64,000 bases of DNA from Serratia ficaria (GCF_900187015.1 NZ_LT906479.1:3968001-4032000), one strand, 5' to 3'. Numbered from the stretch's first letter, positions 20,991-33,626 are shown. Numbers and translations: made by a program. The notes: generated from the letters alone by a model not told the origin.

Positions 20991-21174
20991 ATCACAGTTG
21001 GATACAGGCGGTGCCTCACTCCACGTGTCGCCCGATGCTTGATAAAGCCGCTTGCGCGAGCCGTTATCGGTTTGGTTGGACGATAGGCACCATTTCTTTG
21101 GCATCATTCGGAGGCTTATGAGGCGACTGATCCGTCTAAATACGGGGCCATCATAAAAAGGTGAATGAGCAACT
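20991..21174 (-). ncRNA. glmY: Small RNA GlmY (3' end uncertain)
   Basis: The RNA predicted from the sigma-54 promoter starts AGTTGCTCATTCACC, close to the E. coli GlmY 5' end AGTGGCTCATTCACC. A first stem-loop closed by TTATGA / TCATAA follows, as in GlmY. The position between glrK and purL is where E. coli encodes glmY. GlmY titrates the adaptor RapZ, which protects GlmZ and activates glmS for glucosamine-6-phosphate synthesis. I extended it to 184 nt by analogy with E. coli. No obvious terminator ends it there, so the 3' end is a guess. Confidence 0.75.
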
Positions 21175-21178
21175 GCAG

Positions 21179-21201
21179 ATAATAATGCACGCAGCGTGCC
21201 A
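21179..21201 (-). promoter_or_regulatory. Sigma-54 promoter of glmY with overlapping sigma-70 -10 element
   Basis: On the minus strand TGGCACGCTGCGTGCA fits the -24/-12 consensus TGGCACG-N4-TTGCW with one mismatch. The GC of the -12 element is 13 bases before the predicted start at 21174. A TATTAT hexamer at 21179-21184 could serve as a sigma-70 -10 box with nearly the same start. Overlapping sigma-54 and sigma-70 promoters are known for glmY in E. coli. Confidence 0.85.
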
Positions 21202-21216
21202 ACTTTGCAATTTAAA

Positions 21217-21229
21217 AATCAACAGATTG
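21217..21229. promoter_or_regulatory. IHF-binding site upstream of glmY
   Basis: AATCAACAGATTG is an exact match to the IHF core consensus WATCARN4TTR and lies in an A/T-rich stretch about 50 bases upstream of the glmY start, between promoter and GlrR sites. This is the position needed for DNA bending. Confidence 0.7.
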
Positions 21230-21308
21230 ATTTTAAAAAAGAATAAAACACAAACCACGTTACCGAGTAAAAATACCCCGACGTCAGGCGTTGAAAAAAA
21301 CGCCATCC

Positions 21309-21326
21309 TGTCTCCAAAACCCGACA
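21309..21326. promoter_or_regulatory. GlrR operator 1 (TGTC-N10-GACA)
   Basis: TGTCTCCAAAACCCGACA matches the GlrR motif TGTC-N10-GACA exactly. It is the promoter-proximal site, about 135-152 bases upstream of the glmY start. Confidence 0.85.
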
Positions 21327-21371
21327 ACTAAAGTCAAACCTGGTAACGCACAATAAAATCAATGAGTTATA

Positions 21372-21389
21372 TGTCTCCTTTTGGCGACA
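21372..21389. promoter_or_regulatory. GlrR operator 2 (TGTC-N10-GACA)
   Basis: TGTCTCCTTTTGGCGACA is an exact TGTC-N10-GACA motif about 198-215 bases upstream of the glmY start. Confidence 0.85.
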
Positions 21390-21403
21390 TGAAAAACAGC
21401 CTC

Positions 21404-21421
21404 TGTCGCAAAAAGCAGACA
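21404..21421. promoter_or_regulatory. GlrR operator 3 (TGTC-N10-GACA)
   Basis: TGTCGCAAAAAGCAGACA is the third exact TGTC-N10-GACA motif. It is promoter-distal and lies next to the purL terminator. Confidence 0.85.
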
Positions 21422-21438
21422 GCCCGAGAACGGGCATT

Positions 21439-21463
21439 AAAAAGGGCGCAATCTCTTGCGCCC
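21439..21463 (-). terminator. Rho-independent terminator of purL
   Basis: On the minus strand the stem GGGCGCAA / TTGCGCCC with a GAGA loop is followed by TTTTTAA, about 28 bases after the purL stop. Confidence 0.9.
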
Positions 21464-21490
21464 TGTCAAGTCACCGCCCTTTACCGCCGC

Positions 21491-25381
<3,891 letters not shown>

Positions 25382-25477
25382 AATCAAAGTTCTCTCGTCT
25401 TCGAAGCGACTGACTTCAGCGCTTCATTGGGCGCAACAGGGGAAAACGCGCGTCATTATAGAGAATCCGCGCCGCCG

Positions 25478-25493
25478 ACGAAACCGTTTGCGT
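25478..25493. promoter_or_regulatory. PurR operator of purL
   Basis: ACGAAACCGTTTGCGT matches 14 of 16 bases of the palindromic PurR consensus and is close to the known purL operator of E. coli. It lies between purL and mltF, 97 bases upstream of the purL start. Confidence 0.8.
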
Positions 25494-25659
25494 AGCTATT
25501 ATTGATAAAAGCTTTCCGCGCCATCGAATTGTCATAACGTGTCAATAAAGTTGCACGCTGGCGTTTTGTTGCGCAAAATGCCCCGGCACTGGTGATTTAA
25601 CCATAAGAAAAAACTGGGTTGTCATCGCCGGCGCGCCTGTGCCACCACTGGATAACTAT

Positions 25660-27120
25660 TTGAAACGCCTTAAAATAAACTACATTCTAATCGGTGTTGT
25701 CACCCTGCTTCTGGCGCTCGCCCTGTGGCCCAACATTGCCTGGCGCAGTGGTCAGCAAGGGCAGCTCGAAGAGATCAAATCCCGCGGAGAGTTGCGAATC
25801 AGCACCCTGAACTCGCCGCTCACCTATTTCACCACCAAACAGGGGCCGGGTGGGCTCGACTACGAGCTGGCGAAACGCTTCGCCAACTACCTGGGGGTGA
25901 AACTGGTGGTGATCCCCCATCAGAATATCAACGATCTGTTTGACGATCTGGACGATAACGACGCCGATCTGCTGGCGGCCGGCCTGATCTACAATCGGGA
26001 GCGCCTCAGCCGCGCGCGCACCGGCCCGGCCTACTATTCCGTTTCCCAGCAGCTGGTATACCGCCTGGGCACCCCGCGGCCAAAAAGCTTTGCCGACATC
26101 AAAGGCAAGCTGGCGGTGGCCTCCGGCTCCGCGCACGTCAGCGCGCTGAAACAGCTCAAGCAGGATAAATACCCGGATCTCAGTTGGGAAGCCTCCAGCG
26201 ATCTCACCTCCAAAGAGCTGCTGGAACAGGTCGCCGACGGCAAGCTGGACTATACCCTCGGCGACTCGGTGACCATCGCCCTGCTGCAGCGCATCCATCC
26301 GCAGCTGGCGGTGGCGTTCGACGTCACCGACGAAGAGCCGGTGACCTGGTATATGAAGCGCGGCAACGACGACAGCCTGTATGCGGCGATGCTGGATTTC
26401 TACAGCCAGATGGTGGACGACGGCACCCTGGCGCGGCTGGAGGAGAAATACCTCGGCCACGTCGGCAGCTTCGACTACGTCGACACCAAAACCTTCCTGT
26501 CGGCCATCGATTCGGTGCTGCCCAACTTCCGCCCGCTGTTCGAGAAATACGCCAGCGAGATCGACTGGAAGCTGCTGGCGGCCATCGCCTATCAGGAATC
26601 GCACTGGAATCCGCAGGCCACCTCCCCCACCGGGGTTCGCGGCCTGATGATGCTGACCCGCGCCACCGCCGACGGCCTGGGCGTCAACGACCGCCTCGAT
26701 CCGGAAGAAAGCATCCAGGGCGGCGCGCTCTATCTGCAGCGGCTGATGGCCAAGGTGCCGGACAGCGTGCCCGAAGACGAACGCATCTGGTTCTCGCTGG
26801 CGGCCTACAACATGGGCTGGGGGCATATGCTGGACGCCCGCAAGCTGACCAAAACGCAAAAGGGCAACCCGGACAGCTGGGTGGACGTCAAACAGCGCCT
26901 GCCGATGCTCAGCCAAAAACGCTACTACCCGCAGCTGACCTACGGCTATGCGCGCGGACGCGAAGCCTATAACTACGTGGAAAACATCCGCCGCTATCAG
27001 GTCAGCCTGGTCGGCTATCTGCAGGAAAAAGAGAGGAAGGCGGCGCAGGAAACCGCCGAGCGGGAAGCGCGGGGGAAAGGCTATCCGGCGGTGATGCCGG
27101 AACTGGCGCTTAACTACTGA
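25660..27120 (+). CDS. mltF: Membrane-bound lytic murein transglycosylase F
   Basis: The product is about 486 residues. An N-terminal signal or anchor segment ([14 protein letters not shown]) is followed by a SBP_bac_3-like regulatory domain (about 35-260) and a C-terminal lysozyme-like SLT domain with the catalytic Glu in [17 protein letters not shown] and the motif [14 protein letters not shown]. It cleaves peptidoglycan to 1,6-anhydromuropeptides at the outer membrane. The start is uncertain: I prefer the TTG at 25660 because the peptide then reads [12 protein letters not shown], aligning with E. coli MKKLKINY. A GTG seven codons upstream is the alternative. It is convergent with tadA; the stops abut. 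Confidence 0.93.
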   Translation: MKRLKINYILIGVVTLLLALALWPNIAWRSGQQGQLEEIKSRGELRISTLNSPLTYFTTKQGPGGLDYELAKRFANYLGVKLVVIPHQNINDLFDDLDDNDADLLAAGLIYNRERLSRARTGPAYYSVSQQLVYRLGTPRPKSFADIKGKLAVASGSAHVSALKQLKQDKYPDLSWEASSDLTSKELLEQVADGKLDYTLGDSVTIALLQRIHPQLAVAFDVTDEEPVTWYMKRGNDDSLYAAMLDFYSQMVDDGTLARLEEKYLGHVGSFDYVDTKTFLSAIDSVLPNFRPLFEKYASEIDWKLLAAIAYQESHWNPQATSPTGVRGLMMLTRATADGLGVNDRLDPEESIQGGALYLQRLMAKVPDSVPEDERIWFSLAAYNMGWGHMLDARKLTKTQKGNPDSWVDVKQRLPMLSQKRYYPQLTYGYARGREAYNYVENIRRYQVSLVGYLQEKERKAAQETAEREARGKGYPAVMPELALNY

Positions 27121-27660
<540 letters not shown>

Positions 27661-27737
27661 TTATACACACTAGTCCTCTTTTGTCGCAGCCACTCGACTA
27701 TACTGGCGCAAACCGCTGCTATTCAGGGACAGGAAAC

Positions 27738-28793
27738 ATGAAGCTCAGTAAAAAGAACGCCGCCGTGGTGCGAAAAGCGCTGAACGGCTGGGTCGGGGAA
27801 GGCGCGCTGACGCCGCAACAGCAGCAGCAGTTGCTGCAGCATGTGGAAATCCAGCCTTTCGACTGGCGGCGGCTGGCGCGCTATGCGTTTCTCGCCGCGC
27901 TGGCTTCGCTGGTCATCGCCATCGCCAGCCTGTTCGCCGACAGCGGCCTGCTCGCCTGGTTAAGCGAACTGTTCCGCTTCGATGCGCCGGCGCGCACGGT
28001 GATTACCGGGGCGCTGGCGGCGCTGGCCTACGCCTGGGCGCTGCGCCGCCGCCGCCGGCATCCGGAAAAACGCTACGGCAATGAGGCGGCGCTGTTTATC
28101 GCCGTACTGCTCACCGCCTGCGCCCTGTGGCAGTTGGGCGTATGGCTGGATAACGGCAGCGGCCGGGTTTCCGTGCTGCTGATCTTCGCCGCGCTGCTGT
28201 ACGGCCTGATCGGCTGGTTCGGCAGATCCGGGCTGGTATGGGGGTTTGCGTTGCTGTCGCTCGGCAACGCCTTCGGAGCGGAAACCGGTTATCTGTCCGG
28301 TTGGGGGGCCTATTGGCTCGGCATGAGCTACCCGATCCGCTTTATCGCCTTCGGCGCGATCCTGATCGCCGCCGCGCTGCTGCTGCAACCGCCGCTGGCC
28401 CGCCGCGCTCTGGACCGGGTTTCGCTGGCGATGGGGCTGCTGTATCTGTTTATCGCCCTGTGGCTGCTGTCGATTTTCGGCAACTACGGCGATCTCGACG
28501 GCTGGTACCGCGTGCGGCAAATCGAGCTGTTCCACTGGAGCCTGCTGTTCGGCCTGGTCGCCGCGGCCGCCATCTGGCTGGGGCTGAAGCGCGACGACGC
28601 CATGCTGCGCGGGTTCGGCCTGACCTTCCTCGCCATCAACCTCTATACCCGGCTGTTCGAATTCTTCTGGGACAGCATGCCGAAGGCGATTTTCTTCGTG
28701 CTGCTCGGCCTGAGCCTGTGGGCGCTGGGGCGCTACGCCGAGAAAATCTGGCAGCTGGGGCGCGGGCCGCACGATGTGACCGACGACCGTTAG
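27738..28793 (+). CDS. DUF2157-type integral membrane protein
   Basis: The product has 351 residues. A short soluble N-terminal helix region (about 1-50, glutamine-rich) is followed by roughly ten hydrophobic segments with small arginine-rich cytoplasmic loops. This layout, and an N-terminal region opening LNGWVGEGALTPQQ, resembles the DUF2157 family of predicted membrane proteins of unknown function. AGGA precedes the ATG at 27738; an in-frame extension to 27471 would overlap tadA on the other strand and is rejected. It is an accessory insertion between tadA and pgpC relative to E. coli. I cannot assign a function. Confidence 0.75.
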   Translation: MKLSKKNAAVVRKALNGWVGEGALTPQQQQQLLQHVEIQPFDWRRLARYAFLAALASLVIAIASLFADSGLLAWLSELFRFDAPARTVITGALAALAYAWALRRRRRHPEKRYGNEAALFIAVLLTACALWQLGVWLDNGSGRVSVLLIFAALLYGLIGWFGRSGLVWGFALLSLGNAFGAETGYLSGWGAYWLGMSYPIRFIAFGAILIAAALLLQPPLARRALDRVSLAMGLLYLFIALWLLSIFGNYGDLDGWYRVRQIELFHWSLLFGLVAAAAIWLGLKRDDAMLRGFGLTFLAINLYTRLFEFFWDSMPKAIFFVLLGLSLWALGRYAEKIWQLGRGPHDVTDDR

Positions 28794-28800
28794 CCGCAAT

Positions 28801-28821
28801 AAGGGCGGATAGCCCGCCCTT
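28801..28821. terminator. Bidirectional terminator between DUF2157 gene and pgpC
   Basis: AAGGGCGG / CCGCCCTT forms an 8-bp stem between two convergent stop codons, flanked by short A- and T-rich tracts. Confidence 0.7.
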
Positions 28822-28824
28822 GCT

Positions 28825-29481
28825 TTATTCCAGCTGCTGCAGCTCGCCCTGCTTGCTGACCCGCCAGCGATGTTCGCAGAAAAACAGCAGCGGGTTGTCC
28901 TGCTTGCTGTCGCTGTAGCCGCTGTACAGTTTCAGCGGCGCGCCGAGCCGCTGCTCCAGCTGGGCCACCTTCTGGATCCCCAGGCAACGCATGGCCAGCA
29001 CCCAGCCGCCGTAGCGGCGCGCCATCCGGCTGCCGACCAACCGCACCCGCGGCAGAAACGGCGAATCCTGATACACCTGCGCCACCAGCCGCTCCGGCGA
29101 GCCGGTGATCAGCCACACCTGGGCGTCGTGCACGTCGAGATACTGGCGCAGGCGCATCTGCACCACCGGAAACGCCGTCACCTTCTGGCGAAAATAGCCG
29201 ACAAACTGCTGCTCCAGCGCCTTGAGCTTCGCCTCGGGCCGGCCGAAGGTGATCGACCACAGCAGCAGGCTCATCGGCCAGCGCGCCGCGCGCCCCAAGA
29301 TCAGCATCGCCAGGCCGACCACCGGCAATAAAGGAACCACCAGCAATAAATTCAGCGGCAGGCGCCGCAGTAAAAAGCGCAAGAAACTGCCGAACATATC
29401 TTCCTGATGCAGCGTGCCGTCCAAATCAAAGAACACCACGCGGCGGCTTTCCTCTGCCTGTTGGCTCTGCTTGTCGCTCAA
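28825..29481 (-). CDS. pgpC: Phosphatidylglycerophosphatase C
   Basis: The 218-residue HAD-superfamily phosphatase has the nucleophile motif FFDLDGTLHQEDMFGSFLR, a hydrophobic inner-membrane segment at about 40-65, motif II threonine/serine in LITGSPERL, and the acidic motif GYSDSKQDNPLL. It closely matches E. coli PgpC (YfhB), which dephosphorylates phosphatidylglycerophosphate to phosphatidylglycerol. The start is a TTG at 29481, supported by GAGGAG ending 7 bases upstream. The GAGGAG is the end of murP, whose TAG lies only 3 bases before the TTG, so translation is probably coupled to murP. Confidence 0.93.
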   Translation of the reverse strand: MSDKQSQQAEESRRVVFFDLDGTLHQEDMFGSFLRFLLRRLPLNLLLVVPLLPVVGLAMLILGRAARWPMSLLLWSITFGRPEAKLKALEQQFVGYFRQKVTAFPVVQMRLRQYLDVHDAQVWLITGSPERLVAQVYQDSPFLPRVRLVGSRMARRYGGWVLAMRCLGIQKVAQLEQRLGAPLKLYSGYSDSKQDNPLLFFCEHRWRVSKQGELQQLE

Positions 29482-29484
29482 ACG

Positions 29485-30849
29485 CTACTCCTCAGGATCG
29501 TTGAATCCCATTATCCAGGTGAACAAGAACCCGGCGATAATCGTAATCACCATACCCGCCAGATACAACATCACCTTACCTGAGACGATGGTTAACGCCA
29601 AAGGCAAACCCGAAATGCCGAAGGTAATGACCGTCGCCACCTTCCAGTAGCTGATCAACGCGCCGCCCACCGCGCCGCCGAGGCAGGCGGCGATAAAGGG
29701 TTTGCCCAAGGGCAGCGTCACCCCGAAGATCAACGGTTCGCCGATGCCGAGAATGCCGACCGGCAGCGCGCCCTTGATCACCTTTTTCAAACGCGCATTG
29801 CGGGTTTTCATCAACACCGCCAGCGCCGCGCCCACCTGGCCGACCCCGGCCATCGCCAGGATCGGCAGCAGCGGGTTGGCGCCATGCGCCTGCACCAGTT
29901 CGACGTGGATCGGCACCAGCCCCTGATGCAGGCCGGACAGCACCAGCGGCAGGAACAGCCCGGACAGCACCGCCCCCACCCACAGGCCGCCTTTGTCGAT
30001 CGCCAGATTGGCACCGTGGGCGATGGCGTCGGAGATATAGCCGCCCAGCGGCTGCAGGATAAGGATCGCCAGCGAGGCGGTCACCAGCGTAGTCAGCAGC
30101 GGGTTGAGGATCAGTTCAATCGATTCCGGCAGCAGCCTGCGCAGGCGTTTCTCCACCCAGCACATCAGCGCCACCACCAGCAGCACCGCAATCACCCCGC
30201 CGCGCCCTGGCTGCAGCGCCTCGCCGAACAGGCTGATCTGCGCCAGCGCCGGGCTGGAGAGAATGCCGGCCATCACGCCGCCCATCGCCTGGGAACCGCC
30301 GAACACCCGCGCGGCATTGACCCCGACCAGAATATTCATGATGGCGAACACCGCGCTGCCGAAAATCGCCAGCAGCCCCAGCAGATTGGGGTAGTTCAGC
30401 GCCAGATCGCCGGCGATGTCCGGCCGTTTCAGCAGGTTGATGATGCCGGTGATCAGCCCCGAGGCGATAAACGCCGGGATCAGCGGAATAAAAATGTCGG
30501 CCAGTTTTTTCAGCGCGCCGCTCATCGGCGCGGCATACTTCTGCTTGGCCTGCGCCTTGGTGCGGGCGATGTCCCCTACGGCAACGGCCGGAGCGGCGCC
30601 GTCGAACAGCTCGCGCATGGCGTCCACCACTTTGGCGGCGGCCCCCGGGCCGACGATAAACTGATGCTGTTCGCCCTGTTTGATATAGCCCTTCACGCCG
30701 GGCAGCTGTTTGAGCGCCGGCAGGTCGAGACGCCGTTCGTCGCTGACCTCAACGCGCACCCGCGTCATGCAATTTTCCAGTTTGAGGATGTTCCCCTCGC
30801 CGCCCACGCCCGCTACAATTTGTGTCGCCAGTGCCGTTGTCTTGTCCAT
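29485..30849 (-). CDS. murP: PTS N-acetylmuramic acid transporter, EIIBC
   Basis: The 454-residue protein has an N-terminal PTS EIIB domain with the phosphorylatable cysteine in KLENCMTRVRVEV and a long EIIC membrane domain with the GEPLIFGVTLPLG motif. It imports and phosphorylates MurNAc to MurNAc-6-phosphate, and needs EIIA from the glucose system because none is fused here. I chose the ATG at 30849 (MDKTTALATQ) over an in-frame TTG four codons earlier. It follows murQ by 19 bases and precedes pgpC by 3 bases. Confidence 0.9.
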   Translation of the reverse strand: MDKTTALATQIVAGVGGEGNILKLENCMTRVRVEVSDERRLDLPALKQLPGVKGYIKQGEQHQFIVGPGAAAKVVDAMRELFDGAAPAVAVGDIARTKAQAKQKYAAPMSGALKKLADIFIPLIPAFIASGLITGIINLLKRPDIAGDLALNYPNLLGLLAIFGSAVFAIMNILVGVNAARVFGGSQAMGGVMAGILSSPALAQISLFGEALQPGRGGVIAVLLVVALMCWVEKRLRRLLPESIELILNPLLTTLVTASLAILILQPLGGYISDAIAHGANLAIDKGGLWVGAVLSGLFLPLVLSGLHQGLVPIHVELVQAHGANPLLPILAMAGVGQVGAALAVLMKTRNARLKKVIKGALPVGILGIGEPLIFGVTLPLGKPFIAACLGGAVGGALISYWKVATVITFGISGLPLALTIVSGKVMLYLAGMVITIIAGFLFTWIMGFNDPEE

Positions 30850-30868
30850 CGCCCGCCCCAAATATGGA

Positions 30869-31762
30869 TTAACGCGTTAACGCCGCACGCAAATAACCGT
30901 CGTGCCGCTGCAGCCGCTGCTGCGCCTCTTCGGCGCTGACGCCGGCCAGAATCATCAGGATCGCCGGCTTGACCTCGAAACCGGTCTGCGCCAGCGCCGC
31001 CTCGGCCTGGCCGCGATCGGCGCCGGTGGCTTCCACCACGATGCGGCAGGCGCGATCCACCAGCTTCACGTTGGTGGCCTTCACGTCCACCATCAGGTTC
31101 TGATAGACCTTGCCCAGCCTGACCATCGCGCCGGTAGACAGCATGTTCAACACCAGCTTCTGCGCGGTGCCGGACTTCAGGCGCGTCGAGCCGGTCAGCG
31201 CTTCGGGGCCGACTACCGGCGAGATTGCCACCTGCGCCTCATGGGCGATCGGCGAATCGGGGTTGCAGGAGATCGCCGCCGTCGGGCACCCCAATTGGCG
31301 GGCATAGCGCAGCGCGCCGATCACGTAGGGCGTGCGGCCGGACGCCGCCAATCCCACCACCATGTCGGTGGCGGTCAGGTTCAGCGCCTGCAGATCGGCG
31401 GCGCCCAGCGCCTCGTCATCCTCGGCCCCTTCCACCGCTTTCAGCAGCGCACCCGGGCCGCCGGCGATCAGGCCCACCACCACGCCGTGCGGCACGCCGA
31501 AGGTCGGCGGACACTCGGACGCATCCAGCACGCCGAGGCGGCCGCTGGTGCCGGCCCCCAGATAGATCAAACGCCCGCCGGCCTTCAATGCCGCGGCGGC
31601 CAGATCGACCGCCGCGGCGACTTCCGGCAGCACCTTTTCGATCGCCTCCGGCACCTTGCGGTCTTCCTGGTTGAAGCAGCGGACCATCTCCAGCGTCGAC
31701 ATTCGGTCTAATTCCAGGGTGGCCGGGTTGCGGGTTTCGGATACCAGTGCGCCTAAGTTCAT
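30869..31762 (-). CDS. murQ: N-acetylmuramic acid 6-phosphate etherase
   Basis: The 297-residue SIS-domain lyase cleaves the lactyl ether of MurNAc-6-phosphate to GlcNAc-6-phosphate and D-lactate in peptidoglycan recycling. Signatures include [20 protein letters not shown] and [12 protein letters not shown]. The ATG at 31762 has a GGTGAGAAA ribosome-binding site and gives the typical start [13 protein letters not shown]. It is the first gene of murQ-murP-pgpC and is divergent from an RpiR-type regulator gene. Two operator-like palindromes lie just upstream. Confidence 0.96.
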   Translation of the reverse strand: MNLGALVSETRNPATLELDRMSTLEMVRCFNQEDRKVPEAIEKVLPEVAAAVDLAAAALKAGGRLIYLGAGTSGRLGVLDASECPPTFGVPHGVVVGLIAGGPGALLKAVEGAEDDEALGAADLQALNLTATDMVVGLAASGRTPYVIGALRYARQLGCPTAAISCNPDSPIAHEAQVAISPVVGPEALTGSTRLKSGTAQKLVLNMLSTGAMVRLGKVYQNLMVDVKATNVKLVDRACRIVVEATGADRGQAEAALAQTGFEVKPAILMILAGVSAEEAQQRLQRHDGYLRAALTR

Positions 31763-31772
31763 TTTCTCACCT

Positions 31773-31789
31773 TTGAATTTTTAATTCAC
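31773..31789. promoter_or_regulatory. Operator-like palindrome 1 upstream of murQ
   Basis: TTGAAT-TTTTA-ATTCAC is a 6-5-6 inverted repeat one base short of perfect. It lies 11 bases upstream of the murQ start. It shares its arms with a second copy 33 bases away, a spacing of about three helical turns. Confidence 0.65.
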
Positions 31790-31805
31790 AACATGAAACC
31801 ATTAT

Positions 31806-31822
31806 TTGAATATTTAATTCAA
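31806..31822. promoter_or_regulatory. Operator-like palindrome 2 upstream of murQ
   Basis: TTGAAT-ATTTA-ATTCAA is a perfect-armed 6-5-6 inverted repeat in the murQ/regulator intergenic region. The paired sites fit a dimeric or tetrameric RpiR-type repressor such as the adjacent gene product; this is inferred. Confidence 0.7.
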
Positions 31823-31929
31823 CAAAGCGAGCACTATTTGCTATTTTAAAGGCGAGCTCACAAAAATTTTCATCGCGCGTTTTCGCCACCGCCGTGGCAG
31901 AATGAGCGCTGGTTTCCAGGGAATAATCA

Positions 31930-32778
31930 ATGAGTACCCTTCTGCGTATTCGCCAGATGTACCCGACGCTGGCTCAAAACGACCGTAAGCTGGCGGATTT
32001 TCTGTTGCATAACGCCGAGCAGGCGCGCCATCTCAGCTCGCAAAAACTGGCGCAGTTGGCCGGCATCAGCCAGTCGAGCGTGGTGAAGTTTGCCCAGAAG
32101 ATGGGCTACAAAGGCTTTCCGGCCCTGAAGCTGGCGCTGAGCGAAACGCTGGCGCAGCCGCAGGCCGAGCCCGCGGTCACCGTGCATAATCAGATCCTCA
32201 GCAGCGATGCGCTGAAAACCGTCGGCGAAAAGCTGCTGGTAGAGAAACAGGCGGCGCTGCGCGCCACGCTGGACATCAACAGCGAAGATCGGCTGCACCA
32301 GGCGCTGGATATGCTGCGCCAGGCGCGCCGGGTGATGCTGGTCGGCATCGGCGCCTCCGGCCTGGTGGCCAAGGACTTCTCCTATAAGCTGCTGAAAATC
32401 GGCGTGATGGCGGTGGCAGAGCCGGATATGCACGTTCAGCTGGCGGCGGTGCAAGCGCTGGACAAACGCGATCTGCTGCTGGCCGTCTCGTTCAGCGGCG
32501 AAAGGCGTGAAATCAACCTGGCGGCGGAGGAAGCCCGCCTGGCCGGCGCCAAGGTGCTGGCCCTGACCAGCTTCTCGCCCAACGGCCTGCAGCAGCGCGC
32601 CGACCACTGCCTGTATACCATCGCCGAAGAGCCGACTACCCGCAGCGCGGCCATTTCCTCCAGCACCGCCCAGTTCGCCCTCACCGACCTGCTGTTCATG
32701 GCGCTGATCCAGCACGATCTCGATCACGCGCGCGACCGCATCAAACACAGCGAACAGTTGATGAAGAAGCTGGTCTGA
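31930..32778 (+). CDS. yfhH: RpiR-family regulator (YfhH/MurR-like)
   Basis: The 282-residue protein has an RpiR-type N-terminal helix-turn-helix (LAQLAGISQSSVVKFAQKMGYKGF) and a C-terminal SIS sugar-phosphate-binding domain (VGIGASGLVAKDF). It occupies the position of E. coli yfhH, between pgpC and yfhL, and has the same length. Here it is divergent from murQ, so it probably represses murQ-murP-pgpC in response to MurNAc-6-phosphate through the two intergenic palindromes. Whether to call it MurR or YfhH needs a phylogeny. AGGGA precedes the ATG. Confidence 0.85.
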   Translation: MSTLLRIRQMYPTLAQNDRKLADFLLHNAEQARHLSSQKLAQLAGISQSSVVKFAQKMGYKGFPALKLALSETLAQPQAEPAVTVHNQILSSDALKTVGEKLLVEKQAALRATLDINSEDRLHQALDMLRQARRVMLVGIGASGLVAKDFSYKLLKIGVMAVAEPDMHVQLAAVQALDKRDLLLAVSFSGERREINLAAEEARLAGAKVLALTSFSPNGLQQRADHCLYTIAEEPTTRSAAISSSTAQFALTDLLFMALIQHDLDHARDRIKHSEQLMKKLV

Positions 32779-32914
32779 AGCGCAGCATGCAAAAAAGCTG
32801 ACAACTGCCGCATTCAATTATTTCAAATCGACAGCGCTGATAAATCACGCCTGCGGCGAGCCCACCGACGCCACGGGTTTAGTGCTTGATCAAAACCGCC
32901 ATTCAAGCCGATAA

Positions 32915-32934
32915 TACTGTACATGCATACATAT
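32915..32934. promoter_or_regulatory. LexA box upstream of dinI-like gene
   Basis: TACTGTACATGCATACATAT resembles the LexA consensus TACTGTATATATATACAGTA. The CTGT half is exact and the second half is ACAT instead of ACAG. It lies 17 bases before the start codon, overlapping the promoter. Confidence 0.65.
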
Positions 32935-32950
32935 TCATTGGAGATTAGGA

Positions 32951-33193
32951 ATGTTTGTAGAACTGATTTTTGACCGGCGGAATGTGAGTGGCCTGCCTGA
33001 TGCGGCAGAGATAATCAAGGCGGAACTGACCAAGCGGGTACGGCGGATTTTTCCCGATGCGGACGTAAAGGTGAAGCCGATGCAAGCCAACGGCCTGAAC
33101 ACCGATGCAAACAAGAGCGAACGTGAGAAGCTAAACCGGCTGCTGGAAGAAATGTTCGAAGAAGCCGATCAGTGGCTGGTAACCGATATCTGA
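32951..33193 (+). CDS. dinI: DinI-like SOS modulator
   Basis: The 80-residue protein has the DinI layout: a beta-strand N-terminus (MFVELIFDRRN), the conserved Arg/Lys stretch, and a strongly acidic C-terminal helix (LLEEMFEEADQWLV) that mimics DNA to bind RecA. DinI-family proteins stabilise RecA filaments and restrain SOS cleavage reactions. A LexA box directly upstream supports the assignment. It could equally be an ImpC-type paralogue, and the location differs from E. coli dinI. Confidence 0.8.
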   Translation: MFVELIFDRRNVSGLPDAAEIIKAELTKRVRRIFPDADVKVKPMQANGLNTDANKSEREKLNRLLEEMFEEADQWLVTDI

Positions 33194-33306
33194 ATCCTGC
33201 GCCTAAACCCCGGCTCGCTCGCTTCACCACACGGCATGCAAAGCGCCGTTTATGGCGCGCCATGGGATGCGTGCATGGCAGCTTATGACTACAGCCAGAG
33301 CAGGGT

Positions 33307-33378
33307 TTAGTGGTAGGATAGCAAAAAAATGTGACCAATGATGACAAACAGGGCTAATGCTATCCTCAGCAGATTCAT
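33307..33378 (-). CDS. Possible 23-residue hydrophobic microprotein
   Basis: A 24-codon frame encodes MNLLRIALALFVIIGHIFLL followed by SYH, a single predicted transmembrane helix with a positive N-terminus. It lies in the dinI to yfhL spacer on the minus strand. The ribosome-binding site is weak (GGTAAC, 3 bases from the ATG). It resembles the general form of stress-induced small membrane proteins or type I toxins, but I recognise no family. Confidence 0.25.
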   Translation of the reverse strand: MNLLRIALALFVIIGHIFLLSYH

Positions 33379-33470
33379 TGCGTTACCAATCTTAAATAAA
33401 AAGAATATTCACCTTTTCTTAACATAGCAGCAATAAGAATTTTCGTATAGATAAATAGATCAGGGAGCTT

Positions 33471-33626
33471 ATGAACATAAACAGGATGTTTATCCGATTT
33501 GCGGCGCTGGTCTCAGCCGCCTCCATCTTTACCGGTTTCACTCGCTGGCCTGACGTCATGTTCATCTCCAGTTGCGTGATGCTGATCGTTTGGCTGCATG
33601 CGGAATGGGACTGGTATCGGAAGTAG
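33471..33626 (+). CDS. Putative 51-residue small membrane protein
   Basis: This ORF has a good ribosome-binding site (GGGAG, 5 bases before the ATG at 33471). The product has a basic N-terminus, a first hydrophobic segment (about 7-21), a second (about 31-44) and a charged aromatic tail EWDWYRK. Two short membrane helices are likely. I recognise no family; it is supported by its Shine-Dalgarno and composition only. Confidence 0.5.
   Translation: MNINRMFIRFAALVSAASIFTGFTRWPDVMFISSCVMLIVWLHAEWDWYRK

Noticed and set aside
20576..21107. Overlapping minus-strand frames of 120-147 codons between glrK and glmY
   Set aside because: Three phases are open at once, none has a good ribosome-binding site or codon bias, and two cover part of the GlmY RNA; not called as genes.
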